From Branchiostoma floridae (taxonomy: Eukaryota; Chordata; Leptocardii; Amphioxiformes; Branchiostomatidae): a stretch of 64,000 bases of DNA. Location: assembly GCF_000003815.2 (NCBI RefSeq), contig NC_049993.1, positions 17,265,220 through 17,329,219 of the forward strand. Reading direction: 5' to 3'. The translations under genes were made by a program, and so were the position numbers. This document shows, piece after piece, positions 20,710 through 57,267 of this stretch. The notes below the pieces were generated by a model, which was not told where the DNA came from, ran no database searches, and was given only the letters and a program-made list of their open reading frames with translations. Numbering within the stretch: position 1 is the first letter of the stretch; each line of letters starts with the position of its first letter.

Positions 20710-22540
20710 ATATGTATATTTAGCATAGCCTTGTCTACTTCAGCATAACCTGTCGAACTTTGAACAACGTAAGTGGACCGTCGAACAACGATCAAACATC
20801 TCAGTTCAACTACTCTTTCTCTCTTCAGTACATGTAGCTGCTGCAACACACCTCCAAATTTGTGTCTCACTGGTGCCCAAACAGGGCAACAACACTTCCA
20901 GAAAAAAAAACAATACTTTCTGGAAACAAAGAAGGGATGTTTTCTTCCTATACCATCTTAATTCCAAACACTACTACCACTGTTTCTTAAGGTTACGCCA
21001 TCTTAGAATAGCTACTACCAAACAGGAAGTATTATTTGTTTTTGCGTATTTTTTTTTTTTACAACATCCACCATAATAATTTCATTTCTTTGTGCAAAAA
21101 TACGGGTCTGGAAGAAAGCAGGTGCAGAAGAGAAAAAAGGCTCTCTAGGTGCTACGTCAGTATTCTACCATCACAGCCATTTGACGAGAAATTGGCAACA
21201 TTGCAGATTAGGTAACGGTTCTGCCTCAAAACCAGAAGAATTCCAAAATCTTTCTTTAATACACGTACCTCTGATGTAGAAAATTGGAGGAAAACTACTG
21301 AACGGTTAGCAACAGAGGTTGGCTACATTACATCTGAGGACCTTCTTTTCCCACCATATATACAAAACAATGCTATGGAGTGAAGTACAAACTATGAATG
21401 CTCAGTCCATTCCCAAAAGGAAAAGACAAATGGTTAAGTTTTTTTGTGGCTTGATAAAAATGGAAAATCCCCAAATGTTTACTTTAAGGACATTGTGGTG
21501 AAAATTCGCAATTTTTCCTTCGGGAATGCAGGAGTAACATTGCCTTGCCAGTTCTACATATGCAAAACATTACAGAGCACAAATGAACACTACTACACTA
21601 GAACCCCCTCCTCACTACACAGAGCTAGAAAAATGGTCTACAAAATAAAAATTCAACACAGACGCCTTTCCAATTGCACAGACTCTCCTGGAACGCACAA
21701 AATTTAGAAACAGGCTACGCTACCTCACCTAAACTCAGGGGGAAAAGTTAGCACAATGACACAATCGAAGCCTATTCCCTTGGGTACTTATTGTACAAGT
21801 CTGTTCTTCTCCATATACAAGAATAGGTACACAAATCTATGATAATCAAATATGACACTAAGAATAAAACAGTGTGGACTGACTGCTACACATGGAGGCA
21901 CATTGTTTTCTACGTTCAAACTAATCATTTGCTTGCCTTCGCAACCTGTAAGCCTCAAGAAACCACGAACATTCCTCTTTGAATTTTTCAAATGTACAAC
22001 AATGGGGGAGCTTAGGGTCGCCATGGGGAATTGCTAGCTCACAGTTGAAGGTGAATCTTCCAAAAATAAACTTTTCCAACTACTGATACCAGAAGAAAAG
22101 TGTTTTTGTCAATTGAACGCTCCAATTTTGAGCCTCAAACCAATTTTTCGGTTTTAGCGGTTGTCAACGTGTTGGGAAGGGAAACAGTGGTAGGCCTTTC
22201 TTAGTTTACAAAGGATTAGTTTCCATACTATGTGCATCTTTTGCTTTCTTGTGAAAGAAAAACCAATTTCTAAGAAAATGTCGGCTTAACATCCTCCCTG
22301 TTGCTTAACCCTGTCACCAATACAAACTTGGTACCAGATGGCCAGGTCAGCAGGGGGACAGTTAAAAAGAAGTGGACAATCAAGAGGCTGACATAAGAGG
22401 GTGGTTTGGCCGGACGCTTACAGAGAGAGGAGGCAATCGGTCAATTATGGACAAGACAGTGTGTGGCTTACTTTAACAAGGTAAGAAACAATGTTCCACT
22501 GGCCAGCAGACGGACATGCATGTCAGAATTCGTGGGAAGG
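20710..22540. other. Intergenic, no recognisable gene
   Basis: No frame with recognisable protein similarity, no RNA gene. It may include the distal 3' UTR of the PKA gene on the minus strand, but I cannot place the end. Confidence 0.45.
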
Positions 22541-22542
22541 AT

Positions 22543-22718
22543 CTAATCCCCAAGCAGATCCTACGGTAGCATAAGATAGTATCAAAAGCTGGCAGAGGAG
22601 TGAAGCCGGCTTAGGAGTGTGTTTCGCTACCGGGGCAAATGTACACCTTTTGGCCACCTACACTCCTTGGCCAGTTTGGTACTATCTTATGCCATTGTGG
22701 GATCTGCTTGGAGATCAG
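22543..22718. mobile_element. Complete TCTCCAAGCAG MITE, 176 bp
   Basis: Left CTAATCCCCAAGCAGATC is mirrored by GATCTGCTTGGAGATCAG at the right. The interior has mirrored ATAAGATAGTA / TACTATCTTAT, so the whole element can fold as a long hairpin. Best reference copy of the family in this window. Confidence 0.85.
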
Positions 22719-22987
22719 GAAGGATCCCTTCTTAGGGTCTCCTGTGGTGCACCGTGGTTATGTCGGCTTTCGAAGCGGTTTCTCGGAGTTGGAGCGAAAA
22801 TTGTTGGTCTCGTTGTTGTAAACTTCGCACAGGAGGTCTACTAATGAACAGCCGATTATGATAACTAGTTTTCATATTCTCAACATTGCATCAACTTCAG
22901 CATAGATAAATTTGGGGAGGGCCGAGTCAAACAACCACTTCGAAAACTGGCGTAACAACAAGACGTATCTGGCTGAGTTATCCTACT

Positions 22988-23067
22988 TTAACCCCCTTTC
23001 TGCTGCAGTAGCCAAATGGCACTAAATCTGTGTTGGTTACAGGTTTAGGCAGCAGAAAGAGGGTTAA
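22988..23067. mobile_element. 80-bp mini-element with TTAA ends, piggyBac-like
   Basis: TTAACCCCCTTTCTGCTGC is mirrored by GCAGCAGAAAGAGGGTTAA with one mismatch. TTAA plus CCC tips again fit the piggyBac style. Too short to code for anything. Confidence 0.65.
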
Positions 23068-23483
23068 CAACACCCTTCCCTGCTTACTACCTTTGAAAAC
23101 AGTATGAAAACACAGCCGAAATGAGTCAAAGATTTTTTGTTTCATCTCCCTGACTTAAAACTTGAGCTCTGACACCCCGCTAGTGGGTTGACCTGTTCCA
23201 CTTTTCACTAGAATCGATAATAACGTCCTGCTGCCATGGAAAAGTGCGGCCGTCGTACGTCGGGAAAAGAAGCGACAGCCTTGCGGTTTCACCCGGCCCG
23301 GCAGGTCCTACGACAGCGGTGTGTGGACTCTTGGAGGAAAACCGTGGGAACGTGCGACGGTGTAGTTAGCATCTGACATGGTGGCAAGAATTCCTTACAA
23401 TCGCCTCGAACAATACTGAAAAGGTGGGCAACACTACGATACGTAGTCCGCCGTTCATGTTTACTACTAAGAGATGGCTGCGA

Positions 23484-23514
23484 GTTGTTGTTGTTGTTGT
23501 TGTTGTTGTTGTTG
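23484..23514 (+). repeat. (GTT)n microsatellite
   Basis: About ten GTT units, 55 bases past the PKA stop codon, so within its 3' UTR (as AAC repeats on the transcript). Confidence 0.85.
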
Positions 23515-23567
23515 AACCTTCTGGCCAGTTTTGTTCCCCCCTGTTCTGCGACCGCGTTGGCGCCCCA

Positions 23568-48336
<24,769 letters not shown>

Positions 48337-48720
48337 CGTCTGAGGCTACTGGATGAGCGGCCCGGGATCAGATCGTCGCGATCTTCGGATAATTTCGGCG
48401 AAAATTTTCAATGGAAAGTAACAAAATACCAGGTCCGATTCCTGCTGACTGGGATGTGCCGACAGCCAAACAAGCCGTGAGGAAAACCTAACTGCGCGGA
48501 TCACTCCGCAATTCGTACTTCTAAAACAAGCCGAACAGATCAGAGCTAAATCATCACATCATACAAGTCTGGTTTTGTTTTGAATTTTGTGTCAATTCAA
48601 CTACGCCAAGGACCTGATTTATTAGAAAATGTGTATATTGTTGAGAACTATGTTTTGTTCTGCGGAATAACACGTTTTTCCTACAGGTGAAACGCAAAAA
48701 TGGCGGACAAGAGTATTATG
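48337..48720 (-). promoter_or_regulatory. 5' UTR and proximal promoter region of PKA exon 1
   Basis: GC-richer sequence follows the ATG upstream (CCGGGATCAGATCGTCGCG). An AAAATGGCGG motif at 48697-48706 matches the YY1 consensus common in metazoan promoters. No TATA box is evident. The start site cannot be placed. Confidence 0.35.
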
Positions 48721-49898
48721 GGATGGTTGCAGGTCTTGTCACGTGATCATACACATCCTGTTCGCTGATTGGTCAGCCGGTGTTCATTCACATTGGGGTG
48801 CCAAGAGGGCGTGCATCTATTTTAAGCACACACTTTTGTGTTTGGGCTTCTAAAAATAGCTCAAAAGCACACAAAGCAAAGTCTAATAGGCGCCTTTGTT
48901 CAAATGTATCGATAGTAACGCATAACACCAACAGGAACGACTAACATTGATGACTTTGGATATCGAGTTGTTGGCCTTTCGTTAAAAATTAAAAGTTGTT
49001 ACGAAACAGTGAAATGATGTAATTACCCGTGTCAGTTAGTCTGTAAATAGGTCAATGAAGCGCGAGTTTGAAACAAAAGAATCAAACGTAACCAAGCAAT
49101 TACTGGATAAGGAAATGACAGTATCAAATTTCCCTGAAGCAGCTTTAACTTTCTCTGTAAGTGATCCGACTTACAACAAGGGTCTTTACAAGGCCTCGTG
49201 TTTGAGGAGAGCCACGCCTTGAGCAAAAAGTAGGGGTGCTTCCTTATATAATGGGATCAAACACTTACGGTCCTGATTTACGCAGCTTTAAAATACATTG
49301 TACGCTTTACAAAATTGTGTTACGCCAAATTCAACCGAGCCGGTTGCGACCGAGCGAACAAAACTACAAGACTTGAAGACACAATTAATCGTGAAGGAAT
49401 AGATAGATATGCTACTACTAAATTCAGTGTCACATAAGATTTAAAAAAAATACTTAATGGTCACCACGTAACAAGACCAAGGTGCATTCAAACAAAGAGC
49501 TTTAATCAAAGCTCATTGATTTAAAAGAAAGAAAGCTTCCCAAACGTTTAACCACGCTGTAGCCTCTCCCATGCTCCGCAGATTGCTGGTCATATAGCAG
49601 AAATTGGACAAATGGACCAGGAGTCAATAATAATATGCTATTCGAGTCGGCCATAGGAGTCCACGGGTCGTGTACTATTCACTCTATTTGTCCTATTTCT
49701 ACTACACAGTGTATTTGACCAGCGATCAGCGGAGCCTTGTAGAGGCTACACACTTGCTATGTACAGTTGACAGAAGAGGGCCATGCAAAGTGCGCACAGA
49801 TCGGACACTAGAACTAGTATACTTTCTACACTTTGATACAGTAGAAGCTGTTCTTCTTCAATTTCTTTAATTGTTTAATTGCACAGCCTATTGCCATC
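48721..49898. other. Intergenic or 5' intron, nothing recognised
   Basis: No coding-like frame, RNA gene or named repeat. If the upstream first exons belong to PKA, this is intronic. Confidence 0.4.
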
Positions 49899-49998
49899 NN
49901 NNNNNNNNNNNNNNNNNNNNNNNNNNNNNNNNNNNNNNNNNNNNNNNNNNNNNNNNNNNNNNNNNNNNNNNNNNNNNNNNNNNNNNNNNNNNNNNNNN
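49899..49998. other. Assembly gap, 100 N
   Basis: Exactly 100 N, a conventional unknown-size gap. Frames that cross it are meaningless. Confidence 1.
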
Positions 49999-50653
49999 AA
50001 TTATCCGCGAAGTTATTCAGCTTTACCGGTTTCAGATTTGGGCATTCCGTGCAGTTAACAGAAGTGCGCGTTAATCCGTTGGCTTCTACTCTACCTTACT
50101 ACATTTGTATCAATTTTCTTCGAACAATGACTGTTTATTAAAGGTAGAGAAGGTGCCTCCGGATTTTCGCGCACTTGAGTTACCTGTAGGGCACGAACAA
50201 TTCGGAAACAGGGCACGCTGAATATCATGCGCGGACTCTTGTCAGAAATGTGGAGGTAAGCGGGCGATGTGTCGTGCAGAGGCGTTAAACAATTAGACTC
50301 GACACTCACGTAATCCTACTTGATTGATTCGTCTGACCCAAAACGATCATATGACAGCCGCAGGGCCGGAGGGTCTACTGTGGAAAGTATTTAGAGCCCT
50401 GCGAATCACTTGTAATCTGAAGGAGAGTCAATAGGAGATTATTGCAAATTATAGCTGCGAGCCTACAAACAGATTTAAACGGACCCGCTAGTGAGAAAAT
50501 TAGCTTCAAAATTGGGCGAAGAATTTCGGAGCTAAATTGCCGCATTGAAGACGATATTTGTATGAACTACTATCAAAACAGATGCGGAAGCTGTATTAAC
50601 TAATGAGAACAAAGCCATTCTAAAGGATGTTTGGACACTCATATAAGAGTCTA

Positions 50654-50753
50654 NNNNNNNNNNNNNNNNNNNNNNNNNNNNNNNNNNNNNNNNNNNNNNN
50701 NNNNNNNNNNNNNNNNNNNNNNNNNNNNNNNNNNNNNNNNNNNNNNNNNNNNN
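50654..50753. other. Assembly gap, 100 N
   Basis: Exactly 100 N. The sequence at its right edge is a TCTCCAAGCAG-family MITE, so the gap is probably repeat-caused. Confidence 1.
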
Positions 50754-50907
50754 CGGCTATCTCCCTTTGGCCGTCTATACTCCTTTGCCAGCTTTGATAC
50801 TATTTCTAAGGCACCGTAGGGTCTGCATGGAGACTACCGCTATACTAAGTCCCTTGCCAGCTTTGATACTATCTATAAGGCACCGTAGGGTCTGCTTGGA
50901 GACAACA
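50754..50907. mobile_element. TCTCCAAGCAG MITE, two right halves in tandem
   Basis: GCCAGCTTTGATACTAT and CACCGTAGGGTCTGC occur twice (50789-50834 and 50859-50902). The left end is hidden by the N gap. Confidence 0.7.
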
Positions 50908-51215
50908 ACCATCCTTGCAGCCATCAGTTTAAATGATTGACGATTCATAGATTGATAGAGCAAAAGCGTCATCTAGCGAAACGTACGGTAAATAGCACCG
51001 TGTAAGGGCTATGCCTACCTTCCTAAATCCAGGGAGGTTGATATCATCAGACCACGAGTATGTTACCTGCAAAACTGTTACCCAGATAGGGATGATAATT
51101 TGTCAGGGGAGTTTGGTTGCCATAGGGTCTCATTTGCCGGCACAGTTCAAGGTAAATGTTACCATACAACAGTCCATCCATAACCCATTAGGAACTTGGC
51201 GTCTGGTGAAGGCTA

Positions 51216-51450
51216 ACGTTACCGCTAGTTCACCTTTATCCGTGGTGTCCTTTATATCCGTTGTTTTTAAAAAATAGGGTATTTAGGGTTATCAAGTCGG
51301 TGGATACTGCAATATTTTGAAAATAACCACAACATTTTGAAAATTTAACATGTTGAAAACCATGGTCTGTGGACGTGATATCTACAAAAAAACATCTTTT
51401 AAAACAACGGATTAAGGCTACCCTACGGATAAAGGTCAACTAGCGTTACA
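51216..51450. mobile_element. MITE with CGCTAGTTCACCTTTATCCG ends
   Basis: Left CCGCTAGTTCACCTTTATCC is mirrored by GGATAAAGGTCAACTAGCG at the right, with few mismatches. Internal mirrored AACAACGGAT / ATCCGTTGTT also present. Confidence 0.7.
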
Positions 51451-52265
51451 TGAAAAGAACGACTCTAATCGCTTTCAGTAAAAGAGGAATAAGCTGTCCA
51501 GGGGCAAAGGGGCAAAGGTACCTTTTCTTTTGAAAAGCATTATTGAAATTGGTGGATGTCAAAGAAAATATGACAATATTATTAACAAACATGGCAGCAC
51601 TTAAACAGACCAACGGATAATTGAAAATCCACGAACAACTAACATGTATCAATCAACCCCAATACCATAAACATCGTGCCTAAATAAAAGACAATTGTTC
51701 ACTAATAAAGAAGAAAATCGGACATGTTTTGTTTTTTTCAGTACACCTTTGCTACAAATCAAACAGCACATCTAACCCTACCCAGCTGTCACGGAGCCAA
51801 TCAAAATTATGTCACGCTGTCGCCATAGCAACGGTAGACCATAATAATCTACAAGTGGTTGTTACTGTAGTCTGCGTTGATTGACGCATAATGCAGATTG
51901 AGATCCTTTGATGTTCGCCGTGACGTCTGTTTATATGACGTACACGTACTATCTACAGTTACTGGTGTTTAGTACACACGATGCTGTGTGTTCGCTACCA
52001 TCGATCAGACAATGACAGGCGGACGCAGATGGCGGCATAATGTTGTTCATAAGTATTACTGTTTTGTGTTGAAGCAGCTTTAAAAATCTTTTGATATTTC
52101 ATAGCTAGCGGCAGTCTACATATATCAACATATGCCGTTCTTACAACTGATTTCTATCCTTTGTTTCCAGAATGTATACTTCGATGAAAAGGTATGCGCA
52201 AAAATGAGCTGATAAGGTACATGTATATGCAAATATAAGCTACTGACTATATATTGGCGTCGACC

Positions 52266-52470
52266 AGCCGAGTGCCAAGGCTATAGTATAGTGGACCGGA
52301 GATCAAGAGGTCCCAGCTGCAGGTTTGATTCCTGACATTGCTGGTTGACGTTGTTTCAACACAACTTTCCTCACTCCGTCCAGGTGGCGGTGGAAGGAGA
52401 GGGATGGGCTCCACCTTCCAATACCGTGCCGTAGGGCAGACACAGTGGATAACATCCCACTGCCCTTCCG
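52266..52470 (+). mobile_element. tRNA-derived SINE
   Basis: GGCTATAGTATAGTGGACC as the A-box region, CAGGTTTGATTCCTG as the B box (about 52320-52334), then a body with TTTCCTCACTCCGTCCAGGT. Confidence 0.65.
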
Positions 52471-52537
52471 GCTCAGAAAAGCTCCGGGACTACCTTTCGT
52501 AAACTTTCTAAATCAATGAAAAGATGACTGACGTAAG

Positions 52538-52878
52538 CTAATTTCCAAGCAGATCCTACGGTGCCATAAGATAGTATCAAAGCTGGCCAAGGAGTATAGC
52601 CGCCGATTAGCCGGCCAATGGGAGTCAAAGTTAGTGGCACCAGAGATCTGCCTTCACTGGAACAGGGAGGAGCATTTCTATTGAATAAAGGTGTCTCTGC
52701 CCCTCCCTGTGCCATATTGACAGCTACACAAATATCCGAGGTGCTAATGATTTTACGAGCAATTTATATCTTTATTGGGACAAGTTCATTGACCCGCGCA
52801 CATCCCTGTAGGAGATCTGCGCCTACGGTGGGTTTGATACTGTATTACGCGGCCACCGTGGATCTGCTTGGAGATTAG
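52538..52878. mobile_element. TCTCCAAGCAG MITE with target duplication, 341 bp
   Basis: CTAATTTCCAAGCAGATCC mirrors GGATCTGCTTGGAGATTAG, and ACGTAAG lies directly on both sides. Larger than the 176-bp form, so it contains extra sequence in the middle. Confidence 0.8.
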
Positions 52879-53845
52879 ACGTAAGCTATGATGTAATCTT
52901 GACCACTGCCCACTGCCCCTACTGTCCCCAAAACACTTAGGGACTACTTTTGACCTTAAGCCACTGACCTGAGACAGGTATGATGTATTCGTGATCACAT
53001 CCCAAAATACCGAGATGTTTACTTTACTTCTAATCCAGGATGCTCTGTTGTATCAACAACACCTGTTCATGTCAAACCGAGCGTTTTAATGGCAACGATC
53101 ACAAAAGTAGAGTTCCTCCTTTCTTCATTCTTCGATAAGAGACTGTATCAAATACGCACGCGAAACCTTCATGACGTAACACATCAGTGCTCCTTCCCAT
53201 TATTGTAGAGCTAAGAAAAAAACGTAGGAGGGGGTACATGGATGATAGGTTTGAAGTTACTACATGTACAAGGTGCCAAAGTTTGACATCCACACATCAT
53301 AATTGACACACTGCTTTGAACAGAAGTCTAAGCCCCAAAAACATGAATTACCCAATTTACCGACCGGCGGATAGCCTGCAAAAGACTGGCTGAAATCCCA
53401 TGGCAACTTATTTGTCCCTATTTGGCCAAAATCTTCGCCTTTTTTACCACCCAGCTGACACGTCTGCTTGGGGACTTGCAGTGCTGGCCTCAGAGTTAAT
53501 TTGGCGTGACGACATGCTCACGACCCTGAAAACGACCCAACCCAATAACTCTCGCCGGGAGTCACAGCAAAACAATTTCTTGTCAATTACGGGGAAACAT
53601 CGCCAGAGGGATGTGCATGGCACGCAGTGACCAGGCGCTCAGCTCGCATCATCCATGGTGTACGGTAGCTGACACACGTACAAAACATGGATACATGCAT
53701 GCCCTGTTTTGGGTTCTCTCACTATACTGACGATAGTAGTTTAACAAACGAACGCGCAAGTAATCGGCACGTTGGCTTACCTTTTACACTGTTCATCTTG
53801 TTCTATTCTTACCAGCAGTTCAGGAACGGTTGCTATGATCGAGGA

Positions 53846-53940
53846 AAACTATGGCCGGGATTCGAACCCACAACTCCTGGTTTTCCCCGAGTCACTATTA
53901 AAGTATGTATCCAACGACTACTGCAGCCTGTCGATTCACC
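53846..53940 (-). mobile_element. tRNA-like SINE relic
   Basis: On the minus strand GTGGGTTCGAATCCCGG is a good B box; an A-box-like GGCTGCAGTAGTCG lies about 70 bases before it. The body is not clear. Confidence 0.45.
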
Positions 53941-54096
53941 CGACCCTGCGGTCAAAGTTCCTGGGTCATGGCGGCATCTGTCCGGGACCGAGGCTAAATT
54001 TAGCCTGGCGACCTCCATATCGAGAACACAGCTTTATTTCGAGTTCTCCGACGGTCCTGCGATCAGCCGGGACCGGCTATTTTTGTCGCTCATGAT

Positions 54097-54473
54097 TAAT
54101 CTCCAAGCAGATCCTACGGCGGCATAAGATAGTATCAAAAGCTGGCAGAGGAGTAAGAGTTTTAGTCTGCATGAGGTCCATGTGAAATTCTTAGCCTCTA
54201 CCAGGCTCCTCAGGGCGCTAAAAGTAAAAAAATAATAGAAATTGGACAAATATAGACAGATAAGATGCCAGAGGTCGCAAACCATACTCCTCGGACAGCT
54301 AGCTCTTCTGGCATGTTATGTGTCCAAATTTCTACTATTTGTGGTGATTTGATGAAGTTCAAAGTAAAGCAGACCAAATGGAGTCAGACGGGTGCTGAAG
54401 GCGGCTGACCTCCTCTGGACGGCTAGACTCCTTGGGCAGATCTTATGTCACCGGGAATCTGCTTTGAGATTAT
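54097..54473. mobile_element. TCTCCAAGCAG MITE with a nested element
   Basis: AATCTCCAAGCAGATCC at the left, GGAATCTGCTTTGAGATTA at the right. Inside lies a second repeat (about 54160-54345) that is complete at 55190-55380: CTCTACCAGGCTCCTCAGGG through CTCTTCTGGCATGTTATGTG. Confidence 0.75.
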
Positions 54474-55168
54474 CTTATGACCCCCAGTCCGACCGCAGGC
54501 CGACCCACCCTGTCAAACTGGTCGCGACAGATATTATAAACAACACAGCATAAAGTGAAATTGTGAAAATTTGTGTCCCATATATCTATCTTAGAGTAGA
54601 CCTACGTATACCCACTTTACTAAACAGACCTTCCAAGTTATAATCATTCACAACCCACTTGTCAGACTGGTCGAGTCGGGACAAATAACAACACGACAGA
54701 AACTAATAATCTACGCCTACTTTATTAATATAGAAAGATATGAAAAATCCTAGCTTGTGGTAAGCCCAAAAGGCCGCCCAAAGGCAAAAAGCTAGTCACT
54801 AAACAGACCCTGCAAGTTATTCACGTCTCACTTGTGATCATGATTCCCCTGTCAGACTGGTCGCGACAGAAAACAACAAAGCAGAAGCTGTGAAAATTTA
54901 CGTCTCATTTAGCTCAGAATAATTCAAAATCCTACAGCTAGCTTGCCGAAGGCGAAAACCCGCCAAAACAGATCTTCCGACACCACTCACTTTCCTTTTC
55001 CATAGGGGCGAGCTCCAAGGTTTAAAATCCTCCTGAGGTCCGGCATTTTTTGCTGTGTGACACAGATTTTCACCACTGTCATGTTGGAGCGAAAAGAGTT
55101 CCGAAATTGGCGAAATTAATTTGCCGGAAAGACAAAGCAAATTTTGGTCTCTGTACATTAGCCGTCTT

Positions 55169-55479
55169 AAGGTGGGTTCACACGTGCGTATATGTTTTAG
55201 TCTGTATGAGGTCCGTATGGACGTTTTAGCCTCTACCAGGCTCCTCAGGGCGCTGGAAAAATAGTAGAAATTGGATAAATATAGACAGATAAGATGTCAG
55301 AGGTCGCAAACCATACTCCTCGGACAGCTAGCTCTTCTGGCATGTTATGTGTCCATATTTCTACTATTTTTCCAGCGATACGTATACGTGGAACCCTAGG
55401 CCTGTAGTGGCTAAGAATCGCACACGGACCTCATAGTCATACGGACTAAAACATATACATGTACGCACGTGTGAACCCG
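55169..55479. mobile_element. MITE with GGGTTCACACGTGCG ends and a nested hairpin
   Basis: GGGTTCACACGTGCGTATAT and TTTTAGTCTGTATGAGGTCC are mirrored at the right by GGACCTCATAGTCATACGG and ACGCACGTGTGAACCC. Inside, CGCTGGAAAAATAGTAGAAAT mirrors ATTTCTACTATTTTTCCAGC, i.e. a second inverted-repeat element nested in the first. Confidence 0.82.
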
Positions 55480-55522
55480 ACCAGTTTCGACTTTACTCTA
55501 CAACCCCATGGCCATCTTCCTA

Positions 55523-55768
55523 GCCACCATAGTAGGCTCTCTGTGGCCTTTTAATCTCCATGAAAAATGGAGATATATCTTTGCCTTTGGGCGTGTCTGT
55601 GTGTCTGTCTGTCAGTTTTTTTTTCGTCTTTTTTGGCTCATAATATACTTTTGCTTGCCATTTCTTTTTGTACTAGGTCGCTTGCCAATTGACCCCGTAG
55701 CAAAAGTGTATTATGAGTAAAAAAAAGACTGAAAAAAATGCCCACAGAGAGCCTGCTATGGAGGCTAC
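55523..55768. mobile_element. MITE with AGGCTCTCTGTGG ends
   Basis: CACCATAGTAGGCTCTCTGT is mirrored by ACAGAGAGCCTGCTATGG. Inside, GGCTCATAATATACTTTTG mirrors CAAAAGTGTATTATGAG. Relative of the fragment at 17880. Confidence 0.78.
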
Positions 55769-55934
55769 ATCTTCCAACCCCTGAAGGAGTCTGCAGTTGA
55801 GACTAGCGGCGCATATCTGAGCCAGGAATGCGCCAAAGTTTCCGCGAGGGAAGGCCACGGACCGGTCAAGGGCGCCCTACATCCCCCTGGACATTCCGGG
55901 GCAGTAGGAATGCAGACTTACTACACGCACTGTT

Positions 55935-56102
55935 AAGGCTTAGGTCACATTTCCAAGCCGGGGCCCGGCCGGGATGTTTTAAAAAACGAAAAATCAAATT
56001 GTATACCTAGAAAAATACGCAAATTATGCCCTTAGATCTGATTTTGACACTTTGTGTATTGCCCGACCGGGCCCCTTTTTTTTTAGATGTGACCTAAGCC
56101 TT
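55935..56102. mobile_element. MITE with AAGGCTTAGGTCACAT ends
   Basis: AAGGCTTAGGTCACAT is exactly mirrored by ATGTGACCTAAGCCTT; GGGGCCCGGCCGGG mirrors CCCGACCGGGCCCC inside. TTA lies next to both ends. Confidence 0.82.
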
Positions 56103-56107
56103 TATAG

Positions 56108-56337
56108 GTGGACTCTCACTGCACTTGGGGCACTTCAGGGTTCGTTCACTGCGGCACTGTTGTGTTATTTTCGCGATTTTTGATGATTAAGATATTGCGT
56201 AATACGTAAACGTATGACTTAGAAGACAACAAAATACACAAAACGGAAGAAAATTAGTTCTTTATCTCTGAGCTTCGTTGAGTCATCTACGAACCCCGCA
56301 GTGCCGCATCGGCGCCGCAAGTGCAGTGAGAGTCCAC
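56108..56337. mobile_element. MITE with perfect 20-bp ends
   Basis: GTGGACTCTCACTGCACTTG is exactly mirrored by CAAGTGCAGTGAGAGTCCAC. Five bases separate it from the MITE before it. Confidence 0.85.
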
Positions 56338-57188
56338 TCTAATACAGGCAAGAACTGATCTACAAGCAGATGTAGTAGTTGGGGTTGTTCTTTGGGTCTT
56401 CTGTGGTCGTTTTAGTGCGCTTCTATGCATCTATTTAGTAGTAAATGGAACAGAAAACAGCGTGGACCTTTAAATGTGGTAGGGACGTATAAAACCACAA
56501 AAGGGCGCAGAACCAAAAGACAAAGAAAGACGTCGACCGAGTAGCATTTTTTGAAGACCAGGTCAAAGCAGAGGTTACCTTCTTCTAACTTGCTTTTGCT
56601 TTGTAACCCCGGTCCCTTCGGTTGTCAGAAAGCGAGAACAAGTTAGTGATTTCTCCCTCCCACCAACTTCTGCTTGGAGATTTAAGGCGACTTAGGCGAG
56701 CGACAAAGTTAAAACGAAAAGCGAGAAAGCTCGACCATATTGTGGATACCATCTTCTTTGTTACCTTATCAAATACACATATATTTATTGTATGACATAT
56801 CATTGGCAAGCTTATAGAATATGATTAGAAAGCGACGAGTACCCGGACAGATTACCAGTATGTACCGTACGGTAACTGGCGAAACGCACCATTGCATGAA
56901 ACTAAGAAGTGCCGAAAATTTGAATTGCTGATAAGTGTATTCCGACTGCATTCTAGCATAGCTCCTTCTTCCGAGCGCAACAAATAAAATGGAATGAACC
57001 CAATGGCTACAGGAGGTAGATCGTATCTACGTTGGTGGGGAACTAGTTTTGGGGTCGCGATTTTATCGGTGGAATGCGTTCTCCACTAACTACTCCAAGT
57101 AAAGTGTTTTGAGACATACATTTCCACAAAAGTAGAAAGGGACAGCAACTTGCTCGTTTTTTCACTAGAAAGCGGTTTTGTGGCTTAC

Positions 57189-57267
57189 CGGTTCTCTCTC
57201 CATGGAAAGGTGGACTAGAAGATCGTGATCTCCTTTTCCGATGATGATATTTCCCATTTTCTGACAT
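57189..57267 (-). CDS. Candidate alternative first exon, MSENGKYHH...
   Basis: ATG with an in-frame TAA two codons upstream; encodes MSENGKYHHRKRRSRSSSPP and six more residues, ending in phase 1 at ACCG|GTAAGC (strong donor). Basic and Ser-rich. The phase fits PKA exon 2 (giving Val). It could instead start another minus-strand gene I do not see. About 8.9 kb upstream of PKA exon 1. Confidence 0.4.

Noticed and set aside
54898-55158. 86-codon minus frame, possible first exon with GTGAGT donor
   Set aside because: The donor is in phase 0, which would not fit PKA exon 2, and no other partner exon is seen.
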